This document shows positions 9,315 to 17,832 of a stretch of DNA of 64,000 nt, piece by piece. The DNA is from an uncultured Lachnoclostridium sp. (GTDB lineage Bacteria; Bacillota; Clostridia; Lachnospirales; Lachnospiraceae), in NCBI GenBank assembly GCA_930986645.1, contig CAKNJS010000001.1, forward strand, positions 124,001 to 188,000, read 5' to 3'. Made by a program: the position numbers and the translations under genes. The stretch's first letter is position 1. The number at the start of each line of letters is the position of its first letter. The notes beneath the pieces are model-generated. The model had not been told where the DNA came from. It searched no databases and saw only the letters and a program-made list of their open reading frames with translations.

Positions 9315-10708
9315 ACAGCTATATAATCATATTCGCAATACCAGAAATTCCTCTCATAGAACTGCTGCTCAAAGAGTTCAAGAGCCGCTTTCATCCATTC
9401 GTAATCATTCCGGCGGCTGATGTCTGCCGGATCTTTTTCATACGCTTTCTGGAAATAATCACTTCTGTACGCGAAACTTTCTCTGAAAAGCGCTTCACGG
9501 TCATCGTAGTCAATGCTGCTTAAATCTTTCATATTGCTGAAGACGCGTATGCTGCGATATCCGGAATCGGCAAGCTGGGTAAAGAGTTTGCGCCCGTTGA
9601 GCCGGTCGGATACCCCTTCGGCAGTCAGGCTTTTTTGTATGATCTGATTCATCAGATCATTGTCAGGGTAACAGAGCTTGCTTCCGTCGTCCGAACCTCT
9701 CAGTATGATTCTGCCGTCACCGGCAAGAAATTTGCGCAGTCTGCGGAGAACCCGGTTCGGATTCTTTAAATGGTGCAGTGTAAGAGCGGAAAATATAACA
9801 TCTATCTTGTCGATTCCGTATTTGTCCAGAATACTGCGGAACTGTTCGCTGAAATCTTCACTTTCAAGGTCTATAACTTCAAATAACATTTTCGGGTTTG
9901 TATGCATTTGACGTGCTTTTTCAATTACGGTACGGTTGTTGTCGATACAAAGTATCCTGTCCACCCATCCGGCGCTGCCGAAACGGTCTTCTGCTACATA
10001 GCCGTATGCGCATCCTGCATCGAGCACAATGGAATGCTCGTGGAATCCTCCGTGTTTTTCAATGTAATCAAGCGCAGTCTGATCCGATGACGCAGAGTTT
10101 TTCGCCTGAATCTTCAAGCGGTAAGCTTCATTTTTATAGGTCGAAGAGTATACAGATTTATGATGCTTTCCTGCTGCAAGCATCACAGCTGACTGTGTGA
10201 CGTCAGTGCGGCCAGCATTGGACTGTAATGCAGGTGAAGGGGAAGAGGAGGCTGCAGCCGTCTGCAGCTTTTTCAGTACGTTTTCTGCAAAAGTACAGAA
10301 AGTATTGATATTCATATCGGAAATACTGCAGTTCTGGTAACTCCTCAATGCTCTTGGCAGCGAATGGGCATTTATATTCCGGGTGTATGTTATGATTTCC
10401 CCGTCCTTTTTTAAACCGTTCAGAATATCAGTGTGGAAACTTTCCCATTCGTATTTGATCCAGCGGGATTCGATATAGTCCAGATCCGTTCCGATCAGAA
10501 TAAGTATTTTTGCAGTGTCCAGCGCTTTATCTATCGAGCGTTTATATACGCTTTCCCCCAGCTTGAGCAGAGTAATGTTGCTGTAGAATACCGATACTTT
10601 GCGTGCGCAGAATTCTTTATATAACAGCTCTGCTATTTTAGAATCTTCGGTGAGACGCCCTTCATCGTCAGTGTTTTTAAAAGAAATAAAAATATCAAAA
10701 TTTTCCAT
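9302..10708 (-). CDS. TIR domain fused to class I SAM-dependent methyltransferase
   Basis: N-term MENFDIFISFKNTDDEGRLTED...SRWIKYEWESF; C-term IVLDAGCAYGYVAEDRFG...ILCIDNNRTVIEKAR; start taken at the internal Met (MENF) of the 481-aa ORF. Confidence 0.82.
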   Translation of the reverse strand: MENFDIFISFKNTDDEGRLTEDSKIAELLYKEFCARKVSVFYSNITLLKLGESVYKRSIDKALDTAKILILIGTDLDYIESRWIKYEWESFHTDILNGLKKDGEIITYTRNINAHSLPRALRSYQNCSISDMNINTFCTFAENVLKKLQTAAASSSPSPALQSNAGRTDVTQSAVMLAAGKHHKSVYSSTYKNEAYRLKIQAKNSASSDQTALDYIEKHGGFHEHSIVLDAGCAYGYVAEDRFGSAGWVDRILCIDNNRTVIEKARQMHTNPKMLFEVIDLESEDFSEQFRSILDKYGIDKIDVIFSALTLHHLKNPNRVLRRLRKFLAGDGRIILRGSDDGSKLCYPDNDLMNQIIQKSLTAEGVSDRLNGRKLFTQLADSGYRSIRVFSNMKDLSSIDYDDREALFRESFAYRSDYFQKAYEKDPADISRRNDYEWMKAALELFEQQFYERNFWYCEYDYIAVAER

Positions 10709-10824
10709 CTTATGTACCTGCCGGAAACGGCTGAATCCGTTTCGCATTAAAAAGATATGCCAGTATCTATTGTTATCTTTTTCAGTATATCATAAAACAG
10801 ACATTACAGGCGACTATAAATAAC

Positions 10825-10853
10825 TTGTCCATTCAAAAACCTTTCGCTATAAT
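10825..10853 (+). promoter_or_regulatory. Sigma-A-like promoter of luxS
   Basis: TTGTCC - 17 nt - TATAAT. Confidence 0.7.
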
Positions 10854-10858
10854 AATAT

Positions 10859-10935
10859 GTCGTAGCCTGTACTGATATAGAAGCGGGAAAGTGCTGACGC
10901 AGGCACATCAGTGCGACAAAAGAAATAGTACAGAC
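10859..10935 (+). promoter_or_regulatory. Structured luxS 5' leader with alternative pairings
   Basis: GTACTGAT(10869-10876)/ATCAGTGC(10907-10914) competes with GCCTGTACT(10865-10873)/AGTACAGAC(10927-10935). Confidence 0.4.
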
Positions 10936-10972
10936 TTCAATTGCTTAAATAATAAACGGAGGTATGGAAATT

Positions 10973-11440
10973 ATGGAAAGAATTGCAAGCTTTACGATCA
11001 ATCATCTGGAACTTTTTCCGGGGCTGTATGTTTCAAGAAGGGATAAGCGCGGGGACTGCGTTATCACTACTTTTGATATGAGGATTACGGCACCTAACAG
11101 AGAGCCTGTAGTTGATATGCCGGCACTCCATACGATCGAACATATGGCGGCGACATATTTAAGAAACAGCAGCCGGAAAGATGATATTGTATACTTCGGA
11201 CCGATGGGATGCCGTACCGGATGCTATATTGTGATGTTTGGAGATCTGAATCCGGAGGATATCTATGATCTTGTAATCGAGATGTGCGATTTTATTATTT
11301 CATATGAAGGAGAAATCCCCGGAGCGCAGCCGGATCAGTGCGGTAATTATTCCGAGCAGAACCTGAATATGGCGAAGTATTATATCAGAAAATACAGAGA
11401 TGATCTGATGGAGAATAAAAGATTTACTTATCCGGAATAA
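10973..11440 (+). CDS. luxS: S-ribosylhomocysteine lyase
   Basis: MERIASFTINHLELFPGLYVSR...PALHTIEHMAATYLRN...GPMGCRTGCYIV; GGAGG RBS 10 nt upstream. Confidence 0.96.
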   Translation: MERIASFTINHLELFPGLYVSRRDKRGDCVITTFDMRITAPNREPVVDMPALHTIEHMAATYLRNSSRKDDIVYFGPMGCRTGCYIVMFGDLNPEDIYDLVIEMCDFIISYEGEIPGAQPDQCGNYSEQNLNMAKYYIRKYRDDLMENKRFTYPE

Positions 11441-11487
11441 GTGACAGGGAAATTGCTCGAATAGGTTTTCCGGACGCCATATGACAG

Positions 11488-11541
11488 AATCAGCGCTGAT
11501 TGTCACTTGCAGGCAGGCCTGCGTGACAGCCAGCGCTGATT
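11488..11541. repeat. Nested long palindrome between convergent luxS and hypE
   Basis: AATCAGCGCTG-att-GTCAC-tt-GCAGGC-ag-GCCTGC-GTGAC-agc-CAGCGCTGATT. Confidence 0.85.
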
Positions 11542-11562
11542 CTTACCGCATGGCTGACTGGT

Positions 11563-12594
11563 TCAACATATCCTCGGCAGCTGCATGCCGGTTAGTTTGG
11601 AAAGGATCCGTCTGCCCCCGATAGGAGTTTTCAGGAGGACTTTTCCGGGCATGTCTTCGGTTACGGTGCCGATTCGGGCGGCGTTTTCTCCGCCGGGTGT
11701 TTTTTTGACTGCATCGAGGACAGCTTCGGCGCATTCCGGAGCGCAGACAGCGAGCATACGTCCTTCACAGGCGCAGTAGAGCGGATCGAGGCCCAGCATA
11801 TCACAGGCTGCTTCTACCGCGGGATCAATCGGCAGCGACGTTTCATCGAGTTCGATGGAGAAGGACATCTTCTCTGTGAATTCGTTGAGCGTAGTGGCGG
11901 CTCCGCCTCTGGTAGGGTCGCGCAGGATCCGGATGGAATCATTTCCGGCGGCTTTAAGAGCCGCTTCGCTGATTTTATGCAGCGGCTGACAGTCGGAGAC
12001 GAGCGGGCTGTCTTCACGGAGCAGGCCGGAGCGTGCCATCATTACAGCTGCACCGTGGCAGCCAATGGTGCCGCTGACGAGAACGACATCTCCCGGGCGT
12101 ATGGCAGACTTTCCGGGAAGGCTGGCGCGCTGGAAACCGATACCTGCAGTATTGATATAGATTCCGTCGCCTTTCCCGGAATCTACAACTTTTGTGTCGC
12201 CGGTCACAATAGATACGCCGGCTTCTTTTGCTTCTTCTGCGATTGAGGAGACAATGTCCTTAAAGTCTGAGAAAGAGAATCCTTCTTCTAGTATAAAAGA
12301 AAGGCTGAGGTATTTCGGAGTCCCGCCTGCCATGCACAGATCGTTTACTGTTCCGCAGACAGAAAGCTTCCCGATATCACCGCCCGGAAATCTCCACGGG
12401 GAGACGACAAAGCTGTCTGTTGAGAATACCAGTTTGTCGGTGCCGTTTAGGATGGCGCCGTCCCCAAGCCGGGAGAGCGCTGTGTTATTAAATGCGGGCA
12501 GAAGGATCGACTCGATGAGTTCTGAAGTTTTCAAGCCGCCGCTTCCGTAATCAAGTGTAATTCTGTCGTCTATTATTTTGTCTTCCATGGTCAT
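11563..12594 (-). CDS. hypE: [NiFe]-hydrogenase maturation protein HypE
   Basis: DYGSGGLKTSELIESILLPAFNN, ATP-binding AIR-synthase-like family signature, ends ...LPRIC (C-terminal Cys). Confidence 0.95.
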   Translation of the reverse strand: MTMEDKIIDDRITLDYGSGGLKTSELIESILLPAFNNTALSRLGDGAILNGTDKLVFSTDSFVVSPWRFPGGDIGKLSVCGTVNDLCMAGGTPKYLSLSFILEEGFSFSDFKDIVSSIAEEAKEAGVSIVTGDTKVVDSGKGDGIYINTAGIGFQRASLPGKSAIRPGDVVLVSGTIGCHGAAVMMARSGLLREDSPLVSDCQPLHKISEAALKAAGNDSIRILRDPTRGGAATTLNEFTEKMSFSIELDETSLPIDPAVEAACDMLGLDPLYCACEGRMLAVCAPECAEAVLDAVKKTPGGENAARIGTVTEDMPGKVLLKTPIGGRRILSKLTGMQLPRIC

Positions 12595-12678
12595 TACCTC
12601 TGTTTCTCTTAATACTTCAAGATTTTACTTTAGTTTATTCCTGTTCTGATTGAGTATATAGTACTCCTTATGCCGGTG

Positions 12679-13770
12679 TTATTCATACTGGTATGCAGCG
12701 GCGCAGGATCCTTCACCGGAAACCATGCATGGCCCTGCGGGATGATCCGGAGAGCAGACTTTTTTGAACAGCGGGCATTCTGCAGGCCGCATGACACCGC
12801 GTATGATCTGGGCACATCGGCATCCGGGGATCTCTTTCAGCGCTGCAGGAGTGAGAGAAAACTTTTTCACCGCGTCCCATTTTGCGTATTCATTCCTGAT
12901 TTTATAACCGCTGTCCGGGATCTGCCCGAGCCCTCTCCAGTCAGATGATGAGGGACAGAATACCTGATCTATTAATGCAAGGGCGGCAGGATTGCCTTTC
13001 TGATGTACAAGCCGGGTATATTCATTCTTTAATTCCGGTGAGTCCTGTGCGATCATCTCCGTAAGTTCCAGAATAGAATAAAGAAGATCGCCGGGTTCAA
13101 AGCCGCTCACCACACCCGGCAGACGGTAATCAGCAGAAAGAAAGGAAAAGCCGTCCGCTCCGATGACGGCGGCCACATGTCCGGGGCAGAGAAAGCCGTT
13201 TACTGCAAAGTCATCGGACTCGATGAGGGATCGGATTGCCGGTTCTGTTCTTTTTAGCAGACACAGCACGGAGAAGTTTTTCAGATTCCGGGCAGAAGCC
13301 TCGAGAATGCAGGCGGCTGTTCCGGGGGCGGTTGTCTCGAAGCCGACTCCGAGGAAAATGACTTCTGTATCAGGATGTTCTTCTGCAATCCTGACGGCAT
13401 CCATAGGAGAGTAGACAGATTCGACTTTTCCGCCGGCTGCGCGGCGCGCCAGAAGGCTGTCCCCCTGTACTGATCCGGGAACCCGCAGAAGATCCCCGTA
13501 GCTGGTGATCATAATCCCCGGTCTCTGGGAAAGGTCAAGAACCATATCGATCATGTTGGATGGCGTAACACAGACGGGACAGCCGGGGCCGGAGAGCAGC
13601 CGTACATTTTCCGGAAGAACGCTTCTGATCCCGCTGCGTGCGATAGCCATGGTGTGCGTACCGCAGACTTCCATCAGGCGGATAGGGCCGGATTTGTCAC
13701 TGTATTTCCGAATCTTGTCGAGAAGCAGCGGGACATCTTTCGGGTTTTTGAAATAGCTGTCATAAAGCAT
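12679..13770 (-). CDS. hypD: [NiFe]-hydrogenase maturation protein HypD
   Basis: LMEVCGTHTMAIARSGIRSVLPENVRLLSGPGCPVCVTP. Confidence 0.96.
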   Translation of the reverse strand: MLYDSYFKNPKDVPLLLDKIRKYSDKSGPIRLMEVCGTHTMAIARSGIRSVLPENVRLLSGPGCPVCVTPSNMIDMVLDLSQRPGIMITSYGDLLRVPGSVQGDSLLARRAAGGKVESVYSPMDAVRIAEEHPDTEVIFLGVGFETTAPGTAACILEASARNLKNFSVLCLLKRTEPAIRSLIESDDFAVNGFLCPGHVAAVIGADGFSFLSADYRLPGVVSGFEPGDLLYSILELTEMIAQDSPELKNEYTRLVHQKGNPAALALIDQVFCPSSSDWRGLGQIPDSGYKIRNEYAKWDAVKKFSLTPAALKEIPGCRCAQIIRGVMRPAECPLFKKVCSPDHPAGPCMVSGEGSCAAAYQYE

Positions 13771-13978
13771 TTTTTATTTCCTCCAGAAGTTCCATATTTT
13801 CAAGTGCTTCCTTTTCTGACATCTTTTCAATGGCAAATCCGGCGTGTACCATGACGTAATCGCCGGGGTGTGCGTCTCTGATAAAGTCAATGCGGATATC
13901 CTGTGTGAGGCCCCCGGCTTCACACTGAGCCAGTGAACCTTCTATTTTATTGATCTTCATAGGCATTGCTAAACACAT
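13760..13978 (-). CDS. hypC: [NiFe]-hydrogenase maturation chaperone HypC
   Basis: MCLAMPMKINKIEG...GDYVMVHAGFAIEKM. Confidence 0.95.
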   Translation of the reverse strand: MCLAMPMKINKIEGSLAQCEAGGLTQDIRIDFIRDAHPGDYVMVHAGFAIEKMSEKEALENMELLEEIKNAL

Positions 13979-14042
13979 AAGTTATGTCCTCTTTTCTATC
14001 TATTATGTCCCGATGAGTAAATTGTTCATCTTTTTTGTATAA

Positions 14043-16574
14043 TTATTGTCCGTGATACTGTCTGCGGCAGGCAATGGCGAGCTGTCCTAATGCTATGCCC
14101 TCATCGTTTGCGGATACCTGATGATGAGTATACACCGTAAATCCACTCTCTTCCAGCAGGGAAGTTATGCCGTGCAGAAGAAAACGGTTCTGGAATACTC
14201 CGCCGGAGAGGACGACTGGAAGTTTTTCAGGATTGAGCGTGCGGCACTGATCTTCAGCCATGCATGCGAGCGAAGCCATAAAGCGAAGGGCAGGTGTGCC
14301 TTTGTCTTCGTATTTTGCAAGGTCTTCGAGAAGTGCCCGTGTCATAGGGCGGGTATCAAAAATGCGCATCCCTTTTTCTTCATAGAACTGAACGGGATAA
14401 GAAAGCTCTTTTAGAAGAGCAGTTCCGCTGCTGTGTTTTAAATCTTCTGAGAGTGATACTCCCGGAAATAAGGATGAAGCTGTCAGCTGTTCAGGAGTCT
14501 CTGCCGGGGAGAGGGCTTCCGTTAATGCGGCTCCTTCTCCTTCGTAGTCAACTTCGGAACGTCCCAGAATGAGGGCGCATACGCCGTCAAACAGGCGTCC
14601 GATGCTGCTGGATGCAGGAACAGTCCGGGGCGATGATTTTATGAGCCCGGCCAGCATCCGGCACTTTTCTTCCGAAAGCGGTACCTGAGAGCAGCTGAAT
14701 TTGGATCTGTTTTCCGTGTCCTGTGCGGCATCCAGAACCAGGGAGAGGGCAATCCTTCCAATCTCTCGGACAGCCCGGTCTCCGCCGGGGAGAAGTACGG
14801 GACGGACAGAGCCGGCCCGATGAAAAGCTCTGTAATCTCCGGTGAGGAATTCTCCGCCCCATATATTGCCGTCTGTTCCCAGTCCGGTACCGTCCCAGAC
14901 GATTCCAAAGCATGGCCCGCCAAGATTATTGTCTGCCATGCAGGACGCCATATGCGCCCAGTGGTGCTGCACCTGCAGAAGCGGAACATGGTCTGACGCG
15001 GCGCGGCGCCGGGCTTCACCGGTGGACAGATAGTCCGGGTGCAGGTCACACACATATACAGACGGTTTCAGGTGGAAGAGTCTTTCATATGTTCTCATTG
15101 CCCGCGTATAGTGCTCAAACGTTTCGGCATTTTTCAGATCGCCGATATAAGGGCTTAAGAATACATGGCGGCCGCGGCCCAGCGCAAAAGATGCCTTCTG
15201 CTCGGCTCCCAGCGCGAAAATCCCGTCAGCGGACGTAGAAATTTCCTTGTGATCCGGTGCAGTACTTCTGCTGTCTGCATCAGTAACAGACTCCGGTTTG
15301 AATTCGATCGGACGGGGAGCATAGCCGCGGCTTCTGCGGAAGAAATACGGACGGCCCTGCCATTCAGCTGCGAGAGAATCGTCGCACCGGTTTGCGATCC
15401 TGCGGTTGTGAAGGAGAAAACCGTCTGCAGAGTCTGCAAGCGAGCTCAGTGCGGACGCGTTATCCGTGAGTACAGGACAGCCCGGTATATTGCCGCTTGT
15501 CATAACAAGAATATCAGGGCCGCCGTAAATTCCGTCAAGAAGCAGCATATGGAGGGGCGTGTAGGGCAGCATCACCCCGAGCCTTGCGCTGAAACTGAGT
15601 GAGTCGAGCGCGCGGGAGATATGAGGGTCAGCCGGATTTTTCCGTTTTGCAAGAAGGACGATGGGACGGGCAGGACTTGTCAGGATCTTTTCTTCCTCCG
15701 GTGTGATCTGACAGATCCGGCGCACTGCGTCAAGAGAGCGGCACATGACTGCCAGAGGCTTCTCAGCCCGGTGCTTGCGCCTGCGCAGTCTGCAGACAGC
15801 TTCTGTATTGAGTGCATCGCAGGCAAGATGTATCCCTCCGATTCCTTTTACTGCAAGGGTGCCGCCGCCTGCAAGGAGCTCCTGTGCACGGCGGAAAGCT
15901 TTATTGCCGGTATCCGTGCAAGGGGTGTTATGCGGGGCTGACGCACCAGACGGCTCCTGCGGTGTCTCTGATGCCTGATAGAAGACTTGAGGACCGCATT
16001 TCGGACAGCAGTCCGGCTGGGCATGATAACGACGGCTTCGGATATCCCCGTATTCTGCTTCACAGTCCGGGCACATGGGAAATTCATTCATTACAGTCCG
16101 TTCACGGTCGTAGGGAAGATCTTCTATAATCGTATATCTGGGACCGCAGTTTGTACAGTTTATGAATGGGTAACGGTATCTGCGGTCAGAAGGTGTATTG
16201 AGTTCTGCTTCGCATTCGGGACACATGGCAGTGTCCGGAGAGACGAGAGTGGATCCCGGACGGATGCGGCTTTCCCGTATGACAAATTTTCCGGGAGCGC
16301 CGGCAGTTGTTATACGGCATTCCTCCGGGCTGACGGCAGCGGTTTCAAGCCGCTCTGTATGCACCGTTTCTATCTGTGCCATGGGCGGCGGAGAGGACTT
16401 TAGTTCCGCAAGAAAATGTTCCAGATCATCCCGGGCTCCCTCCAGCACACCCTCCAGCCCGTCGGAAGTATTGCGCACCCATCCGCCGGTGTGGTATTTC
16501 TCTGCAAGCCGATGGAGAAAAGGACGGAAGCCCACTCCCTGAACGATACCGTTTACAGTGATACGGATTTTCAT
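14043..16574 (-). CDS. hypF: Carbamoyltransferase HypF
   Basis: Acylphosphatase N-term VNGIVQGVGFRPFLHRLA; zinc fingers CPECEAEL...CTNCGPRYTI; YrdC and Kae1-like regions. Confidence 0.96.
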   Translation of the reverse strand: MKIRITVNGIVQGVGFRPFLHRLAEKYHTGGWVRNTSDGLEGVLEGARDDLEHFLAELKSSPPPMAQIETVHTERLETAAVSPEECRITTAGAPGKFVIRESRIRPGSTLVSPDTAMCPECEAELNTPSDRRYRYPFINCTNCGPRYTIIEDLPYDRERTVMNEFPMCPDCEAEYGDIRSRRYHAQPDCCPKCGPQVFYQASETPQEPSGASAPHNTPCTDTGNKAFRRAQELLAGGGTLAVKGIGGIHLACDALNTEAVCRLRRRKHRAEKPLAVMCRSLDAVRRICQITPEEEKILTSPARPIVLLAKRKNPADPHISRALDSLSFSARLGVMLPYTPLHMLLLDGIYGGPDILVMTSGNIPGCPVLTDNASALSSLADSADGFLLHNRRIANRCDDSLAAEWQGRPYFFRRSRGYAPRPIEFKPESVTDADSRSTAPDHKEISTSADGIFALGAEQKASFALGRGRHVFLSPYIGDLKNAETFEHYTRAMRTYERLFHLKPSVYVCDLHPDYLSTGEARRRAASDHVPLLQVQHHWAHMASCMADNNLGGPCFGIVWDGTGLGTDGNIWGGEFLTGDYRAFHRAGSVRPVLLPGGDRAVREIGRIALSLVLDAAQDTENRSKFSCSQVPLSEEKCRMLAGLIKSSPRTVPASSSIGRLFDGVCALILGRSEVDYEGEGAALTEALSPAETPEQLTASSLFPGVSLSEDLKHSSGTALLKELSYPVQFYEEKGMRIFDTRPMTRALLEDLAKYEDKGTPALRFMASLACMAEDQCRTLNPEKLPVVLSGGVFQNRFLLHGITSLLEESGFTVYTHHQVSANDEGIALGQLAIACRRQYHGQ

Positions 16575-17227
16575 GCTTTTGCTTCCTTAATTTTATCTGC
16601 GATAAAATCAGCAAGCTCCTGTACGCCTTCCCCGGTTCGGCTGCTGATCCGGAACAGAGGAGCGTCCGGATTGACAGTTTCATAATTGGCACAGATCCGG
16701 TTTTCATCAAAATCAAAATACGGCAGCATATCGTATTTATTCAGTGCAAGGCAGTCGGTATCCGTAAACATGAGGGGATATTTTTCTACCTTATCGTCCC
16801 CCTCCGGGATGCTTAGGATCGTAATCCTTACGGACTCACCGATACGAAATTCGGCGGGGCATACAAGATTGCCGATATTTTCCACAAAAATTACGTCCAG
16901 ATCATCCAGTGGGAGCTCCGGTAGGATGTGCTGGATACTCATGGCTTCGATATGGCATGCCCCGTCCGTATTAAGCTGGACTGCAGGGACGCCGAGAGAA
17001 GCGATCCGTTCCGCATCTACCTGCCCTGCGATGTCGCCCTCGATAACGCCGGCGCGGTAATCCTTTTTCAGTTTATTAATAAGGGAAGTGATCAGTGTTG
17101 TTTTACCCGCTCCGGGGCTTCCCATTACATTGACCATACAGATATGATGAGAGGAGAGCGTGCTTTTAACTTCCGCGCTTACGTCCTCATTCCAGTCCAT
17201 TAGCTGATGCAGTACTTTGATCTCCAT
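16571..17227 (-). CDS. hypB: Hydrogenase nickel incorporation GTPase HypB
   Basis: HHICMVNVMGSPGAGKTTLITSLI; no His-rich stretch. Confidence 0.95.
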   Translation of the reverse strand: MEIKVLHQLMDWNEDVSAEVKSTLSSHHICMVNVMGSPGAGKTTLITSLINKLKKDYRAGVIEGDIAGQVDAERIASLGVPAVQLNTDGACHIEAMSIQHILPELPLDDLDVIFVENIGNLVCPAEFRIGESVRITILSIPEGDDKVEKYPLMFTDTDCLALNKYDMLPYFDFDENRICANYETVNPDAPLFRISSRTGEGVQELADFIADKIKEAKA

Positions 17228-17570
17228 CGATATCTACCTCCATACTTTTGATATAAAATTCTCTGCCTGACAAAAGCTTCAGTTTCAGACTGCCGCAGTG
17301 CGGGCATTTCAGATGGTGCGGCGTTATACTGCCTTCCTTTCCGCAGTCTCGGCACAGCACCTTTACCGGGAGAAATTCTGCTTCAATCTGCGCACCCTCG
17401 GCAATCGTGCCCTCGGAGAGCATATCCAGATAGACCTGTATACATTCGGGGACAATGCCCTTCAGCTGTCCGATACACAGCCGTATGACCCGGATTTTCC
17501 GGGCATTCTGTTTTTGCGCCTCTCTGATACAGTCTTCGAGCAGATGTTCCGTAATACTGAGCTCGTGCAT
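17187..17570 (-). CDS. hypA: Hydrogenase nickel metallochaperone HypA
   Basis: MHELSITEHLLEDC...CRDCGKEGSITPHHLKCPHCGS; start at internal MHEL. Confidence 0.93.
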   Translation of the reverse strand: MHELSITEHLLEDCIREAQKQNARKIRVIRLCIGQLKGIVPECIQVYLDMLSEGTIAEGAQIEAEFLPVKVLCRDCGKEGSITPHHLKCPHCGSLKLKLLSGREFYIKSMEVDIDGDQSTASANGLE

Positions 17571-17832
17571 ATGGTATAACCTCCTGACTGATGTTGGAAA
17601 TAAAAGGCATTTTCTTTCCGGCATCTTGGAAATAATGACGGTACAGTGATACCGGGTATTTCGCCACAGTTCATTCTAGCACATTTTTGCACAATAAAAC
17701 ATAAAAAATCGCACATGGCTATTGTAAAAATTGTGAATGAGGATTATAACATTTATGATAGGCTTTTCTCATTCTCAGCGTAAAGCTGATAACATAAAGA
17801 GAAGAGAACAGAGTGAAAGGAGGATTACGATA

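Noticed and set aside
10859-10935. SAM-I (S-box) riboswitch upstream of luxS
   Set aside because: Characteristic S-box core sequences are absent; kept only as an unclassified structured leader.
17571-17832. Rex- or FNR-type operator in the hypA-echA divergent region
   Set aside because: TTGTAAAAATTGTGAA-like sequence is not a convincing palindrome; no consensus match strong enough to call.
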